Positions 28,686 through 38,380 of a stretch of 64,000 nucleotides of DNA are shown here, piece after piece. Numbering within the stretch: position 1 is the stretch's first letter; each line of letters begins with the position of its first letter. Where the stretch lies: assembly GCA_018970085.1 (NCBI GenBank), contig JAGWXD010000003.1, forward strand, positions 83,325 through 147,324, read 5' to 3'. The notes below the pieces were generated by a model that was given only the letters and a program-made list of their open reading frames with translations, had not been told where the DNA came from and ran no database searches. A program made the translations under genes and the position numbers. This DNA is from Cyanobacteria bacterium REEB459 (GTDB lineage Bacteria; Cyanobacteriota; Cyanobacteriia; Phormidesmidales; Phormidesmidaceae).

Positions 28686-29461
28686 CTACCTCGGCCGGGG
28701 GACTCCAGCCAACTCAGCAGATCCTGTTTTAACTGTTGCAGGTCACGGTACCATTCCTGCTTGAGAAACTGACCCAAAACATCCAGGGGAGTGAAGGCTT
28801 GTCCCGGTTGCCAGGCTACATCCTGGGCAATAGGGGTGGTGTGGCTACCCGGCAGAATTCGCACCGCCGTTGAGTGGGGAAAACGCCGTATTAGCACCTC
28901 CGAAAGGGAACGGGTTTGATCGAGATTGTCACTGCGAAACTTAATCAGTAAATTGCGACTAACGGGATAGTCTTCAGCCACTAGGGCCAGGGTAGCCGAG
29001 GGAGAGGGAGTAAACTCCACATTGAAGGTGGAATTCAATTGTCCCAGTTGCTCCAGCAGGGGAATAGCCGCCTGGGCCGGATAGTTGTTAAAACTAATAT
29101 AGATATTGCCGGCCCGTTCCACCTCCCAAAGGCTATTAATCAACAGGTGCAGCTTACAGCCCATACTATGGCCCAGGCCGTAGACTGGCAGCCTAGCCCT
29201 GGTCTGCAGGTAGGGCTGGGCCTGGATAAAATTTCGCAGTACTGTTTCTGCCATTGCCTCATGGTCAAGGCCATTGAGAAAGGGGGTCGCGACTACCAGG
29301 TAGCCGGCCTGGGCCAGGTTTTCCAGCAACCAACCATAGGTCAGACTAGGGGCAGTGGCAACAAAGGCACCCCCTAAAAAATGAAGTATAGCGATGGGAT
29401 GGGCCGGTGCCAGGATCCAATTCCCCGATACCTGTTGCCACTCCATAGGGGGCTGTGCCAT
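28682..29461 (-). CDS. DUF1350-family protein (alpha/beta-hydrolase-like)
   Basis: 259 residues. MEWQQVSGNWILAP, ILHFLGGAFVATAPSLTYGWLLENLA and the GLGHSMGCKLHLL elbow are typical of DUF1350, a family of cyanobacteria and plastids. GHSMG looks like a nucleophile elbow, so a lipase/esterase-like activity is plausible but unproved. There is no signal peptide. It is divergent from the RND pump gene across a 65-bp gap that must hold both promoters. Confidence 0.85.
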   Translation of the reverse strand: MAQPPMEWQQVSGNWILAPAHPIAILHFLGGAFVATAPSLTYGWLLENLAQAGYLVVATPFLNGLDHEAMAETVLRNFIQAQPYLQTRARLPVYGLGHSMGCKLHLLINSLWEVERAGNIYISFNNYPAQAAIPLLEQLGQLNSTFNVEFTPSPSATLALVAEDYPVSRNLLIKFRSDNLDQTRSLSEVLIRRFPHSTAVRILPGSHTTPIAQDVAWQPGQAFTPLDVLGQFLKQEWYRDLQQLKQDLLSWLESPGRGS

Positions 29462-29526
29462 AGATTCTCCAGAGGTACAGGCTGCACGCTAAACTTAACA
29501 TTTAGATACTTTACTGATCCTAGCCC

Positions 29527-32500
29527 ATGAACATCTCCGCCTGGTCTGTTCGCCGCCCGATCCCAGTGATTGTGATGTTTCTGGTGTTAACCCTGGCAGG
29601 TCTGCTGGCCTTTGGCCGGCTGGGTATCGACCTTAACCCAAATGTGGACTTTCCGGTGGTGACAGTCAGTGTTGCTCAAGTAGGGGCAGCACCAGAGGAA
29701 ATGGAAAAACAGGTCACCAAAAAAATTGAAGATGCCGTGGCGGGGCTGGGGAATATCGATAAAATCACGTCCACGGTCAGAGATGGATCCTCCACTACCT
29801 CCATTGCCTTTTTGTTGGGAACTAATATTGATCGAGCCACCAACGATGTACGGGATGCGGTGACCCGCATCCGTCAGGATTTGCCGGGAGGCATTCAAGA
29901 ACCCGTAGTACAGCGATTAGAGTTTGGCGGCGGGGTGATCATGACCTACGCAGTCAACTCCGATCGCCGATCCGTCGAAGAACTCAGCGATCTGGTTGAT
30001 CGCACCATCAGTCAAGAAATTCTCACCGTTAAGGGAGTGGCCCGGGTAGCCCGAGTCGGGGGGGTCGATCCAGAGATTCGCCTGGACCTCGATCCACAGC
30101 AACTGGATGCCCTGGGCATTACCGCCACCCAGGTAAACGACCAGGTGCGAGCCTTAAACGTTAATCTACCCAGCGGTCGGGCTAACCTAGGCAACCAGGA
30201 ACAAAGCTTTCGTACCCTGGGCAGCGCCTCTACCCTCGAAGCCCTGCGCAGTTACCGGATTGCCCTGCCCCAGGGAGGCACTGTGCCCCTGAGTAGTTTG
30301 GGTAAGGTAGAGCGCAGCTACCGAGAAGCTCGCCAGTCGGCCTATTTTAATAACCAACCAGTGGTGGCCTTTTCTATCTATCGCAGCACCGGTAGTACCC
30401 TGGTGGCGGTAGAAGATGGGGTGAAGACGGCCCTAGAACGGCTGGCCCAAACCCTGCCTAAGGATATCTCTACCGACCTCATCTTTACCCGGGCCGATGA
30501 TATCCGCGAGTCTTACCTGGCTTCGATTGAGGATTTGATCCTGGGGTGCGCCCTGGCGGTAGTGGTGGTGGGGCTGTTTCTGCGGGATTGGCGATCGACG
30601 ATCATTACCTCTATGGCCCTGCCCCTCTCGATTATTCCTACTTTTTTGGTGTTGCAGTGGTTTGGCTACACCCTCAATAGCATGACCCTGCTAGCCCTCA
30701 CCCTGGCTATCGGGAACCTGGTCGATGATGCCATTGTAGAAATTGAAAACGTCGAGCGCCACAGCCGCATGGGTAAGTCTCCCTACCAGGCAACCCTGGA
30801 CTCCACCGCCGAAGTGGGTCTGGCGGTGCTGGCCTCCACCGCCACCATCGTGGTGGTATTTCTACCTGTAGCCTTTATGGGGGGTATTCCAGGGCAATTT
30901 TTCAAGCCCTTTGGGTTAACGGTGGCGGTTGCCACCATTTTTTCTATTCTGGTGGCCCGCCTGGTAACCCCGATCATGGCTGCCTACTGGTTAAAACCTA
31001 AACCCGAGACCATGGCTGAGTCTGAGCTAGTCCAGGGGCCGGGCTTTTACCGAGCCATGCTGAGCTGGGCGCTACGCCACCGGGGCGTGACCCTGGCCCT
31101 GGCGGTGATCTTTTTTGTAGGTAGTCTGCAATTGGTTCCCTACATTCCGACTAATTTATTTGATCGCAGCGATACAGGTCTATCTACCCTTGCCCTTGAG
31201 TTACCTCCAGGGTCTACCCTCAAAGATACAGAAACTGCGGCCAATCGGCTTACCCAACTGCTTAAGCAAGACCGGGTAGTGGCCACGGTATTGTCCCTGG
31301 CGGGGGGAGAAGAGGTGAATCAGGCTACCCTCTATGTGCGGTTGGTAGCCAAGGGCGATCGCACCCTTTCCCAGTGGCAATTTCAAGACCAGGCTCGCAA
31401 CCTCTTTCAACAGGTCCCTGGGGCCCGGATTAGTTTCAAGTCCCAGGGTGCCACAGGGGATGGCAAGGATTTAACCGTTGTGCTCAAGGGGGAAAACCCT
31501 GACGGACTGTCACAGGCCGCCGACACCTTAAGTCGAGAAATGCGATCGATCCCGGGGTTGGTGGATGTCAGTTCTAGCGCCAGTCTGGTAAAACCGGAGG
31601 TGCAGATTATCCCCGACCGCGACCGGGCCGCCGACCTGGGGGTGACGGTACAGAGCATTGCCCGCACCGCTGCCCTAGCTACCCTGGGAGACAGCGACGC
31701 CAACCTGGCTGACTTTAACCTGGGCGATCGTCAGATTCCCATTCGGGTCCAAATCGATCCGATTTTTCGAGATGATCCAAAAATTCTTCAAACCCTTAGG
31801 GTTCCCGGCCAGAATGGGGAGTTAATTCCCCTGGCGGCGGTAGCCCAGGTGAACTTTAGCAGTGGGCCAGCCCAGCTGGATCGGGTAGACCGCTCTCGGC
31901 AGGTAACCCTGGGTGCTAACCTGCAGGGCCTTACCCTAGGCCAGGGTCTGGCTGCAGTGAGCCAGCTACCAGCCATGAAAACCCTGCCTTCGGGGGTAAC
32001 CCAACAGCCAGCGGGGGATGGAGAAATTATGAAGGAAATTTTCGGTCGCTTCGCCCTCGCCCTGGCCACCGCTATTTTGCTAATCTACGCGGTGCTGGTG
32101 TTGCTCTACAACAACTTTATGCACCCCATAACGGTGATGGCTGCCCTCCCCCTTTCCATCGGGGGTGCCTTACTGGGTTTACTGGTGACCCAAAAACCCA
32201 TGGGACTCTACGCCCTGATTGGCATTGTGCTGTTGATGGGGCTGGTGACTAAGAATTCTATTCTTCTGGTGGATTACGCCCTGACAGCCCAACAGGAGGG
32301 CCTAGGGCGTAAGGCCGCCGCCATTAACGCTGGCGTCACCCGATTGCGACCGATTTTAATGACATCGGTGTCTACGGTAGCGGGAATGCTGCCCCTGGCC
32401 ATGGAACTGGGGGCCGGTGGAGAAACCCGCAGTCCCATGGCGATCGCGGTAATCGGTGGCTTTACTACCTCCACCCTGCTCACCCTGGTGGTCGTGCCGG

Positions 32501-32643
32501 TGTTGTTCACCTACATTGACCAGATCAATAGCTTTTTAGACCGCCGTTTGAATCGATCTCCCCAACCACCTGGGCCGATCACCCCCGAGCCGAAGGCAGA
32601 AACCCCCGCCAGCCCCTATACCCTAATTAAATACCTTGATTAA
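29527..32643 (+). CDS. RND-family efflux transporter permease (AcrB/HAE-1 type)
   Basis: 1038 residues with the usual layout: TM1 at about 11-30, a large periplasmic loop, TM2-6, a second loop, TM7-12. The proton-relay residues are present: the Asp pair in IGNLVDDAIVEIENVERH (TM4) and the Lys in MGLVTKNSILLVDYA (TM10). The GGIPGQFFKPFGLTVAVA block is conserved. The C-terminus ends in a short Pro-rich tail. No membrane-fusion protein or outer-membrane channel is adjacent, so the adaptor must be encoded elsewhere. The substrate is unknown. Confidence 0.92.
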   Translation: MNISAWSVRRPIPVIVMFLVLTLAGLLAFGRLGIDLNPNVDFPVVTVSVAQVGAAPEEMEKQVTKKIEDAVAGLGNIDKITSTVRDGSSTTSIAFLLGTNIDRATNDVRDAVTRIRQDLPGGIQEPVVQRLEFGGGVIMTYAVNSDRRSVEELSDLVDRTISQEILTVKGVARVARVGGVDPEIRLDLDPQQLDALGITATQVNDQVRALNVNLPSGRANLGNQEQSFRTLGSASTLEALRSYRIALPQGGTVPLSSLGKVERSYREARQSAYFNNQPVVAFSIYRSTGSTLVAVEDGVKTALERLAQTLPKDISTDLIFTRADDIRESYLASIEDLILGCALAVVVVGLFLRDWRSTIITSMALPLSIIPTFLVLQWFGYTLNSMTLLALTLAIGNLVDDAIVEIENVERHSRMGKSPYQATLDSTAEVGLAVLASTATIVVVFLPVAFMGGIPGQFFKPFGLTVAVATIFSILVARLVTPIMAAYWLKPKPETMAESELVQGPGFYRAMLSWALRHRGVTLALAVIFFVGSLQLVPYIPTNLFDRSDTGLSTLALELPPGSTLKDTETAANRLTQLLKQDRVVATVLSLAGGEEVNQATLYVRLVAKGDRTLSQWQFQDQARNLFQQVPGARISFKSQGATGDGKDLTVVLKGENPDGLSQAADTLSREMRSIPGLVDVSSSASLVKPEVQIIPDRDRAADLGVTVQSIARTAALATLGDSDANLADFNLGDRQIPIRVQIDPIFRDDPKILQTLRVPGQNGELIPLAAVAQVNFSSGPAQLDRVDRSRQVTLGANLQGLTLGQGLAAVSQLPAMKTLPSGVTQQPAGDGEIMKEIFGRFALALATAILLIYAVLVLLYNNFMHPITVMAALPLSIGGALLGLLVTQKPMGLYALIGIVLLMGLVTKNSILLVDYALTAQQEGLGRKAAAINAGVTRLRPILMTSVSTVAGMLPLAMELGAGGETRSPMAIAVIGGFTTSTLLTLVVVPVLFTYIDQINSFLDRRLNRSPQPPGPITPEPKAETPASPYTLIKYLD

Positions 32644-32693
32644 ATAGTTCTATAATGGAGGTCGGGAAAAATTTTGGCCTCTAGCTGCCTGAC

Positions 32694-32765
32694 GCGGGTG
32701 TAGTTCAGTGGTAGAACGTCAGCTTCCCAAGCTGAATGTCGACGGTTCGAGTCCGTTCACCCGCT
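32694..32765 (+). tRNA. tRNA-Gly(CCC)
   Basis: A complete cloverleaf: acceptor GCGGGTG/CACCCGC, D arm GTTC...GAAC, anticodon stem TCAGC/GCTGA with loop TTCCCAA (anticodon CCC), T arm GACGG-TTCGAGT-CCGTT, discriminator T. CCA is not encoded. A consensus -10 TATAAT lies at 32651-32656, just after the RND gene, so the tRNA probably has its own promoter. It reads GGG glycine codons. Confidence 0.95.
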
Positions 32766-32831
32766 TTTGCTGCGGTCTTGCAGCTCCAGACTAGCCATCG
32801 CTGCCCAACTCTGTCAAAGTCCCAGCCAGGG

Positions 32832-33476
32832 TCAACGGCGACGGTCCTGTAATTTACGGTAAACACTCTTTAAGTCGACCTGGTGATAGGCTAGGGCCAC
32901 CAGGGTGTGGTAGAACAGGTCAGCCACTTCGGCAGCGATCGCTTCTGGATCGTCATCTTTGCAGGCCATCACCACTTCTGCCGCTTCTTCGCCGATTTTT
33001 TTGAGAATTTTATTATCCCCCCCCTCCATTAACTTACAGGTATAGGAGTTAGGGTCTGGTTGCAAGCGGCGCTGGGTAACCACTGCGAATACCTGGGATA
33101 GGGTATCGGCAGGGGGCAGGACGCGATCATCACCGATCTGATGAAAACAACTGCGCTCGCCGGTATGACAGGCCACCTCACCCCGCTGCTCTACCGTGAG
33201 TAGCAGGGCGTCACTATCGCAGTCGTAACGGATAGTTTGAACCCGTTGAGTGTGGCCCGATGTCGCCCCCTTATGCCAGAGGGACTGGCGAGATCGACTC
33301 CAAAACCAGGTTTCCCCCGTGGCCAGGGTCTGGCGCAAAGCCTCTGAGTTCATCCAGGCCATCATCAGCACCGTACCATCCAGGTGGTCCTGCACAATGG
33401 CAGGCACCAGCCCATGGTCGTTATAACGGATGCGATCAACCGGTACAGCGTTAAGTAAGGAGGGCAGAGAAGCCAT
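32832..33476 (-). CDS. hisIE: Bifunctional phosphoribosyl-AMP cyclohydrolase / phosphoribosyl-ATP pyrophosphatase
   Basis: About 214 residues. The N-terminal HisI domain has [28 protein letters not shown], and the zinc/Mg ligands [12 protein letters not shown] and SCF. The C-terminal HisE domain has [25 protein letters not shown] and [11 protein letters not shown]. Together they carry out steps 2 and 3 of histidine synthesis. The ATG at 33476 is chosen because the longer start would overlap the upstream ccmP gene. The ccmP stop is about 30 bp upstream. Confidence 0.94.
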   Translation of the reverse strand: MASLPSLLNAVPVDRIRYNDHGLVPAIVQDHLDGTVLMMAWMNSEALRQTLATGETWFWSRSRQSLWHKGATSGHTQRVQTIRYDCDSDALLLTVEQRGEVACHTGERSCFHQIGDDRVLPPADTLSQVFAVVTQRRLQPDPNSYTCKLMEGGDNKILKKIGEEAAEVVMACKDDDPEAIAAEVADLFYHTLVALAYHQVDLKSVYRKLQDRRR

Positions 33477-33504
33477 GGGAGTCGGGGTAAGGACTAGATA
33501 GGGG

Positions 33505-34146
33505 TTACTCGTGGCGCTGGTCAGGGTCGTGGTCTCGCCCAGCAATCGCCTCCATAGACGCTAAAACAGCCTGCTGGGCAGCTAAGATATCTCGCTCTTC
33601 TCCCCCCAGATAAAGACGACCAAAGCTGCCTACCGAGCTGATCTGCAAAATGTTAATCAGGGCGGCTTTTTCTGCCTGGTTAGCCGCCAAAGAAGCGTAG
33701 GCCGCTGGCTCAACCTCAAACACATAGAGGGTTTGCCCTGCTACAATCATATTACCGCGGCGGTTGCGATTAATCAGTTGGACATGGTGGGGATCGAGGT
33801 TCCGAATCACCTGACTGGAAATCACCCGTGGTTTAAGGCGATCTCGATAACTAACTCCCAGGGCCTCTAACATGGCCTTTCCGGCTGCATGCACTTCCCC
33901 CTGTTTACTGGCGTGTACTTCCAACAGACCGTAGAGACGCTCAACAATCAAGGTGCCCGATCTGACCACCGCTGCCTTCAAACCAATATCTAAAATTCGG
34001 TTGATTTCAATGCCTGGAGAGATCTCAATCCATAGAGAAGCGTCCCCAGGTAAGGGCAAAAAACCCAGGGCAACGGTGCCCATATAGGCGGCATGCTGAG
34101 GTTGTAAGCTGTCAATGTATACGTAACTGCGAAGATTAACGCCCAA
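33505..34146 (-). CDS. ccmP: Tandem-BMC carboxysome shell protein (CcmP-like)
   Basis: 213 residues made of two bacterial-microcompartment domains. [20 protein letters not shown] begins the first; [20 protein letters not shown] and [15 protein letters not shown] mark the second. Length and these blocks match CcmP, the BMC-T protein of beta-carboxysomes, whose pseudohexamers stack and have a large gated pore. CcmO is the alternative but is longer and differently arranged. No other ccm gene is near, which is common for this protein. hisIE follows on the same strand. Confidence 0.82.
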   Translation of the reverse strand: MGVNLRSYVYIDSLQPQHAAYMGTVALGFLPLPGDASLWIEISPGIEINRILDIGLKAAVVRSGTLIVERLYGLLEVHASKQGEVHAAGKAMLEALGVSYRDRLKPRVISSQVIRNLDPHHVQLINRNRRGNMIVAGQTLYVFEVEPAAYASLAANQAEKAALINILQISSVGSFGRLYLGGEERDILAAQQAVLASMEAIAGRDHDPDQRHE

Positions 34147-34198
34147 AAAAGTATCCCGCTTGTTTCTCCTTGTAGTAGCAGTATAGCGGCCAGTGGGG

Positions 34199-34549
34199 CT
34201 AAAACTTAGAACCGAAACCGACGGAGGTAGTCCCCATAGTGCTGTAAATAATCAGACCCATGGGCAGGGTCAGTCGACCATCGCGATCAAGGATATCCGC
34301 CAGGATGGGCAGTTGCTTTAAATCTAAGACCGGCTTAACAACCGCAGCCGGATCTGGGCCAGCCGGGTGAGCAACATTCATTTGTTGAGCCAATTCCTCT
34401 AGTTGATGGGCCCTGACCGCCCGGCCAGCCCCGGCGGCAACCTGGGCCTGACGGTCTACCGATAGGGGGGTAATGGCCCAACCAGGCAGGGGTAACAAGC
34501 CTATTGTGCCCAACACAACCGTAGCCAACTTTAAAGTATTAATCATCAT
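34199..34549 (-). CDS. Small exported protein of unknown function
   Basis: 116 residues with a clear signal peptide ([25 protein letters not shown], cleavage after GWA). The mature part contains a short helical stretch ([15 protein letters not shown]) and a C-terminal hydrophobic segment with small residues ([20 protein letters not shown]). No family is recognised. It lies 52 bp upstream of ccmP on the same strand, but cotranscription is not shown. Confidence 0.7.
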   Translation of the reverse strand: MMINTLKLATVVLGTIGLLPLPGWAITPLSVDRQAQVAAGAGRAVRAHQLEELAQQMNVAHPAGPDPAAVVKPVLDLKQLPILADILDRDGRLTLPMGLIIYSTMGTTSVGFGSKF

Positions 34550-35150
34550 AGTTAGAATGTCCCTGACTAGTTGTCATCTAAACTGAAGTATTGACTAAGG
34601 CGGGGCGGACAAACAAATAGTTACGACTGCTAACCCGGCAATTGCAATGCAGTTCACGCCGGTAAACCCAACCGTCTCTCTCTGCTTCCAGCAATTCTCA
34701 TTGTGAAAACCTTGACCCTATCTTAGCTCTGGCTATTGAGAATATTCTCAATAGCTCTGCCTGGCAAGCCTATGCTTTGGTCAGACGATCTAAGGTCGAA
34801 ACGGCGTCTTTGATACAAGAGTTCTAAAATGAGAAGGGCTGCTCTATTTCCGTGGTTCTGACCATTAACTAGACCCATAGAATTTTTAAGATTGATACTT
34901 GGAAAGCCAAGCCTGAGTCGACAGTAAACTGAGTTGCTAGTCTGCTTGCTGGCGATCGCAGACTTAACCCTAACAAGTCAATGTTGGAGCTGACTATACC
35001 ACGGTTGACTGGGCGACCAGTATTAAGAAATATACCTAAATCAATGGGAGTTCGGTCACCCTTGAGATCGGTTTAAACCCGGTTGCGGCTCAGGTAGATG
35101 CGTAGACGGTTACCAGTTCCCTCAGCCTGCTCCTTAGGGTGACCCTCGTC
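34550..35150. other. 600-bp gene-free region with a 24-bp palindrome and a long-range stem
   Basis: No ORF with coding character is visible on either strand. It holds a perfect 24-bp palindrome (34732-34755) and, near the rnc 3' end, a structured segment: GGTCACCCT (35054-35062) pairs with AGGGTGACC (35136-35144). On the minus strand CTCAGCC and GGCTGAG flank a further small stem just after the rnc stop, perhaps its terminator region. Confidence 0.6.
34732..34755. repeat. Perfect 24-bp palindrome
   Basis: GCTATTGAGAAT is followed directly by its reverse complement ATTCTCAATAGC, with no spacer. It is AT-rich in the centre and sits in the middle of the 600-bp gene-free region, about 180 bp upstream of the small exported protein's start. 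It looks like an operator for a dimeric regulator. Confidence 0.75.
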
Positions 35151-35885
35151 CTAGGGCTGAGCTGAGGAGCGACCCAAAGGTTGCAGCTTGCCCCATGCTT
35201 CAGCCGCCGCTGCTTGTTCTGCCAGTTTTTTAGTAGGGCCCCGGCCAACGCCCCAGCAAGCACCACGAAACCACACCTCCGATCGATAACGACGGGCCTG
35301 GTTATCCCTAGGGGCTACTTCTACGGTGCGGTATTCGGGTCGAGTCCGGTCATGGGCCTGGGTGAGAACCTGCAAGGCATCTTTATAATTTTGCCGAGCC
35401 GGGTCTTGCTGCAGACGGTGGGTGAGCCGTTGCAGGTGAGGGTCGAGCCAGGGGCGAATCAGATCAAGGTTGTGGTTCTCCAGATATAAAACCGCCAGAA
35501 TAGCTTCAAAGCTATCAGCCAGGAGGGCTGGAGATACACTCTCTGGTCGCGCCAACCCTCTAGCCGTTAATAGATAGCGATCAAGCCCCAGTTCGGCGGC
35601 CAGCTGGGCCAGGGTGCGATCGCTGGTGAGTACCGATCTCAGGGCAGAAATTTCCCCCACCGTAGCTTGGGGAAAGGCACTTTGCAGGTACTCCGTTGCC
35701 GCCAGCCTGAGTACAGCGTCCCCCAGCAGTTCGAGCTGCTCGTAGTTATCCTCAGCATCGGCAGAGTCATGGGTCAACGCTCGATCTAGCCGTTGCCAAT
35801 TGACCTCAATGGGTTCGGGCAGACCCAATTTCTGTAAGCAGCGGTGAAGCTGACGATGGGCTCTTGAGGGTAGGGAGTCGACCAT
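35151..35885 (-). CDS. rnc: Ribonuclease III
   Basis: 244 residues. The RNase III signature is seen in YEQLELLGDAVLRLAATEYL (about 43-62), with the second acidic pair in ADSFEAILAVLYLE (about 120). A C-terminal dsRNA-binding domain follows (DALQVLTQAH... and GRGPTKKLAEQAAAAEAW). It cleaves double-stranded RNA during rRNA and mRNA processing. The ATG at 35885 comes only about 5 bases after the predicted 3' end of rnpB, and no Shine-Dalgarno is present (CCCCCTTTCT precedes it). Confidence 0.94.
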   Translation of the reverse strand: MVDSLPSRAHRQLHRCLQKLGLPEPIEVNWQRLDRALTHDSADAEDNYEQLELLGDAVLRLAATEYLQSAFPQATVGEISALRSVLTSDRTLAQLAAELGLDRYLLTARGLARPESVSPALLADSFEAILAVLYLENHNLDLIRPWLDPHLQRLTHRLQQDPARQNYKDALQVLTQAHDRTRPEYRTVEVAPRDNQARRYRSEVWFRGACWGVGRGPTKKLAEQAAAAEAWGKLQPLGRSSAQP

Positions 35886-35890
35886 AGAAA

Positions 35891-36281
35891 GGGGGAAGGA
35901 GCTAGACGTAAGCCGGGTTCTGTTCCCCCGTTGGGGGGCGGTTATCTATCTGGGACGGCTGTTACCAGCCGCCTCTTGCGGTGCTCTATAACGGGGCCGG
36001 AAAAAGACCAACCCTTGCCCCTCTGACCTTGCACCCGACCGGGGTTTACCGAGCCAGCACCTCTCGATGCTGCTGGTGCGCCCTTACCGCACCTTTGCAC
36101 CCTTACCTGTGCCACCCAAAAAGCCAGGCTTTTGGAGGCCATTGGCGGTATGTTTCTGTGGCACTATCCTCACGGTCACCCGCACTGGGCGTTACCCAGC
36201 AAGTCTGGTCTTTCGGGAGCCCGGACTTTCCTCAAACTGGCTAAACCAGCCTGCAACCGCCTGCGCTACCTCCTTCCCCCC
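35891..36281 (-). ncRNA. rnpB: RNase P RNA
   Basis: About 390 nt on the minus strand. Diagnostic cyanobacterial type A segments are visible: GCGCAGGCGGTTGC near the 5' end, GAGGAAAGTCCGGGCTCCC, CAGATAGATAACCGCC, and ACAGAACCCGGCTTA near the 3' end. The P1 helix is long: GGGGGGAAGGAGGTAG at the 5' end pairs with CTAGCTCCTTCCCCC at the 3' end (one mismatch). It is the catalytic RNA that matures tRNA 5' ends. The 3' end abuts the rnc start, so separate termination is not obvious. Confidence 0.95.
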
Positions 36282-36349
36282 TTAGTGTAACCCCTAACCA
36301 TCAGCAGGAAGATAACCAGGCCAGGGTAGCAGGGTGCGATCTCCACCCC

Positions 36350-36382
36350 AAAAAAGGGGGATACTGATTGACAGCATCCCCC
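36350..36382 (-). terminator. Intrinsic terminator downstream of cpcG
   Basis: On the minus strand GGGGGATGCTG, loop TCAAT and CAGTATCCCCC form an 11-bp stem with one G-T pair, followed by TTTTTT. It lies 75 bp after the cpcG stop and before rnpB. Confidence 0.92.
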
Positions 36383-36456
36383 TGAGCTTGAGTTCGGTCT
36401 CCACCCTTCCACCTACCCCACCCTAGGGGCGCAGTAGATGATTACATAGGCTGGGC

Positions 36457-37212
36457 CTAGAGTTGGCGATAGGGTACGGCGGTGGCAATGTTGATGTCGC
36501 CCACCGAAACCCTGGCCGGAGCAGCACTGGCTGGAGCTAGACCACGAGCCATATCCAGGAACATTCTCGGGTTACCAGGGGTAATCTGTTTCTCCTGGGG
36601 AACAAAACGCTTCACCTGAGACTGCCAGATAATTTGGGGGAAGCCCAGTAAATTACGATGGTAGGCATCGTAACGGGGATTTTTGATATGAATGGGCCGT
36701 TCCCCTTCAACCCGACCGGGAAGAACTCGACGACGCTGATAGGGCACAATGTTGTAGCCGAAGCTGTCTAGATACTCTTGACTATCTAGGAGTTGATCGA
36801 CAAAGCCTTGGATCCCCTTAGTGGCCACGACAATCGACCAGGCAATTTTTTCCCGCTCGCTGTAAACATCACGGCCCAAAAACTTCTGAACGCAGTGCTC
36901 AACAAACTTATAGTTGCTATTTTTCTCGTAGAAGCTGTTGTAAAAGGTAGGGGACAAGGCAAGACCGCGGATGAAATCCCGCACCGTAATCTGACCATTA
37001 CGCAGTTGAGACTCTAGAAAAGTCTGGCGGTCCCACTTAAAGGCATGGAAAAACACTTGCCGATAGGCAGCCTCGATCAAGGCATCCATATCACTGGCAC
37101 TAAACAAATCATCGGTGGAAAACACCCTGGGCTGCTCGTCACCCCCCACTTCGTAGGCAGCAACCCGTTGGTTTTGACTGGACGGAGAATAGCTTAATAA
37201 CGGAAGAGACAC
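36457..37212 (-). CDS. cpcG: Phycobilisome rod-core linker polypeptide
   Basis: 251 residues starting at GTG 37212 (SD GGAGA). The N-terminal Pbs-linker domain spans about 15-190 ([78 protein letters not shown]). It attaches phycocyanin rods to the allophycocyanin core. The C-terminal tail ([10 protein letters not shown]) is soluble rather than membrane-spanning, so this is the conventional CpcG1 type, not the CpcL type. No phycocyanin genes are adjacent. It has its own strong terminator. Confidence 0.95.
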   Translation of the reverse strand: MSLPLLSYSPSSQNQRVAAYEVGGDEQPRVFSTDDLFSASDMDALIEAAYRQVFFHAFKWDRQTFLESQLRNGQITVRDFIRGLALSPTFYNSFYEKNSNYKFVEHCVQKFLGRDVYSEREKIAWSIVVATKGIQGFVDQLLDSQEYLDSFGYNIVPYQRRRVLPGRVEGERPIHIKNPRYDAYHRNLLGFPQIIWQSQVKRFVPQEKQITPGNPRMFLDMARGLAPASAAPARVSVGDINIATAVPYRQL

Positions 37213-37340
37213 GTTTGAATCTCCAGACTCTTAGCAAAATTTACAAACTTTACAGATGATCATACGGGAATGGCTGCCTTGAACTAAAACCCGATGAAAA
37301 AATCAACACAGTCCTTAACATTTTGGCCCCAGGCTACTGC

Positions 37341-38321
37341 CTAGCCTGACAGAGGGGGAGGCAGTAGCACTCGGTTGCCCCTGGCACCGTTAGAGAGTAC
37401 CTGACGATGGGCCGTAGCTGCTGCTTGCAGGGGTAGACACTGGTTAACGATGGGGCTAAGACTACGGTTGATTAAACCAGCGTAGAGGGCTTTTTGAATA
37501 CGATGGAGGGTCTCGGGGGGGCTGCTAAACAGGTTTACCCCCGTCACCCAAATTTCCCGACTAAGAATATGGCGAGGATCAATGGTGATCTCACCCCGAC
37601 TACCCACCACCACCACTCGCCCGGCCGGGGCCAGCCAGGTGAGGTCCTGGTTGAGATTAAGGTTGGCCAGCATTTCTAGAATAATGGTTACCCCCTCTCC
37701 TCTGGTGGCCCGGCTTAAGTCGGCAGAGTAGGTCACACTGTGGTGGTCAAGCACCACCGCATCGCCCTGTTTGGCCACCAGGTCGCGCCCGGCGGTACTA
37801 CCGCCGGTACCAATGACGCTTAAGCCAGCGGCTAGGGCCAGTTGTACCGCCGCCAAACCTACGGCTCCGGTGGCTCCATGAATTAATACCCGATCTCCGG
37901 GCTGGGCCCGGCCCTTTTCAAACAAAGCCCGGTAGGCGGTGGAGTAGGGAACAAACAAGCAAGCCCCCTGTTCAAAGGACAAATGGGAGGGCAGGGGATA
38001 GACCCAGGGGCGATCGTAGCGGGCAATCTGGGCATAGGTGCCGGTCTGGGGCCAGCCACCGTAGACCCGATCGCCCACCTGTAGATCCTTAACCGCTGCG
38101 CCCACCGCCAGCACCCTGCCGGCGCCATCCACCCCTGGAGTGTAGGGTAGACAGGGCAGTCGACCATAGGTGCCGGCCCGAATGTAGGTATCTACAGGGT
38201 TAACCCCCGCCGCTAGAATTTCTACCAAAACCTGAGTATCGGTTTCCAGAGTGGGGGCAGGGATGGTTTCCATGCGCAACACCTCAGGTTCACCAAAATG
38301 ATCGACACGAATGGCTTCCAT
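37341..38321 (-). CDS. qor: NADPH:quinone oxidoreductase, zeta-crystallin-like (MDR family)
   Basis: 326 residues from the ATG at 38321. A medium-chain dehydrogenase/reductase without the zinc ligands: MEAIRVDHFGEPEVLRME, GVNPVDTYIRAG, PYTPGVDGAGRV and the nucleotide motif GATGAVGLAAVQLALAAG. Reduction of quinones with NADPH is inferred from the subfamily. It is the last gene of a minus-strand run starting upstream of ftsQ, about 60 bp after the ABC ATPase gene. The seven-base overlap of the longer ORF with that gene vanishes with this start. Confidence 0.85.
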   Translation of the reverse strand: MEAIRVDHFGEPEVLRMETIPAPTLETDTQVLVEILAAGVNPVDTYIRAGTYGRLPCLPYTPGVDGAGRVLAVGAAVKDLQVGDRVYGGWPQTGTYAQIARYDRPWVYPLPSHLSFEQGACLFVPYSTAYRALFEKGRAQPGDRVLIHGATGAVGLAAVQLALAAGLSVIGTGGSTAGRDLVAKQGDAVVLDHHSVTYSADLSRATRGEGVTIILEMLANLNLNQDLTWLAPAGRVVVVGSRGEITIDPRHILSREIWVTGVNLFSSPPETLHRIQKALYAGLINRSLSPIVNQCLPLQAAATAHRQVLSNGARGNRVLLPPPLSG

Positions 38322-38380
38322 AGGCTGTGAGTATCCAGGGTAGGTAGGGATGGCCAGAACTCTAGTGGCCCCCAGCAACC

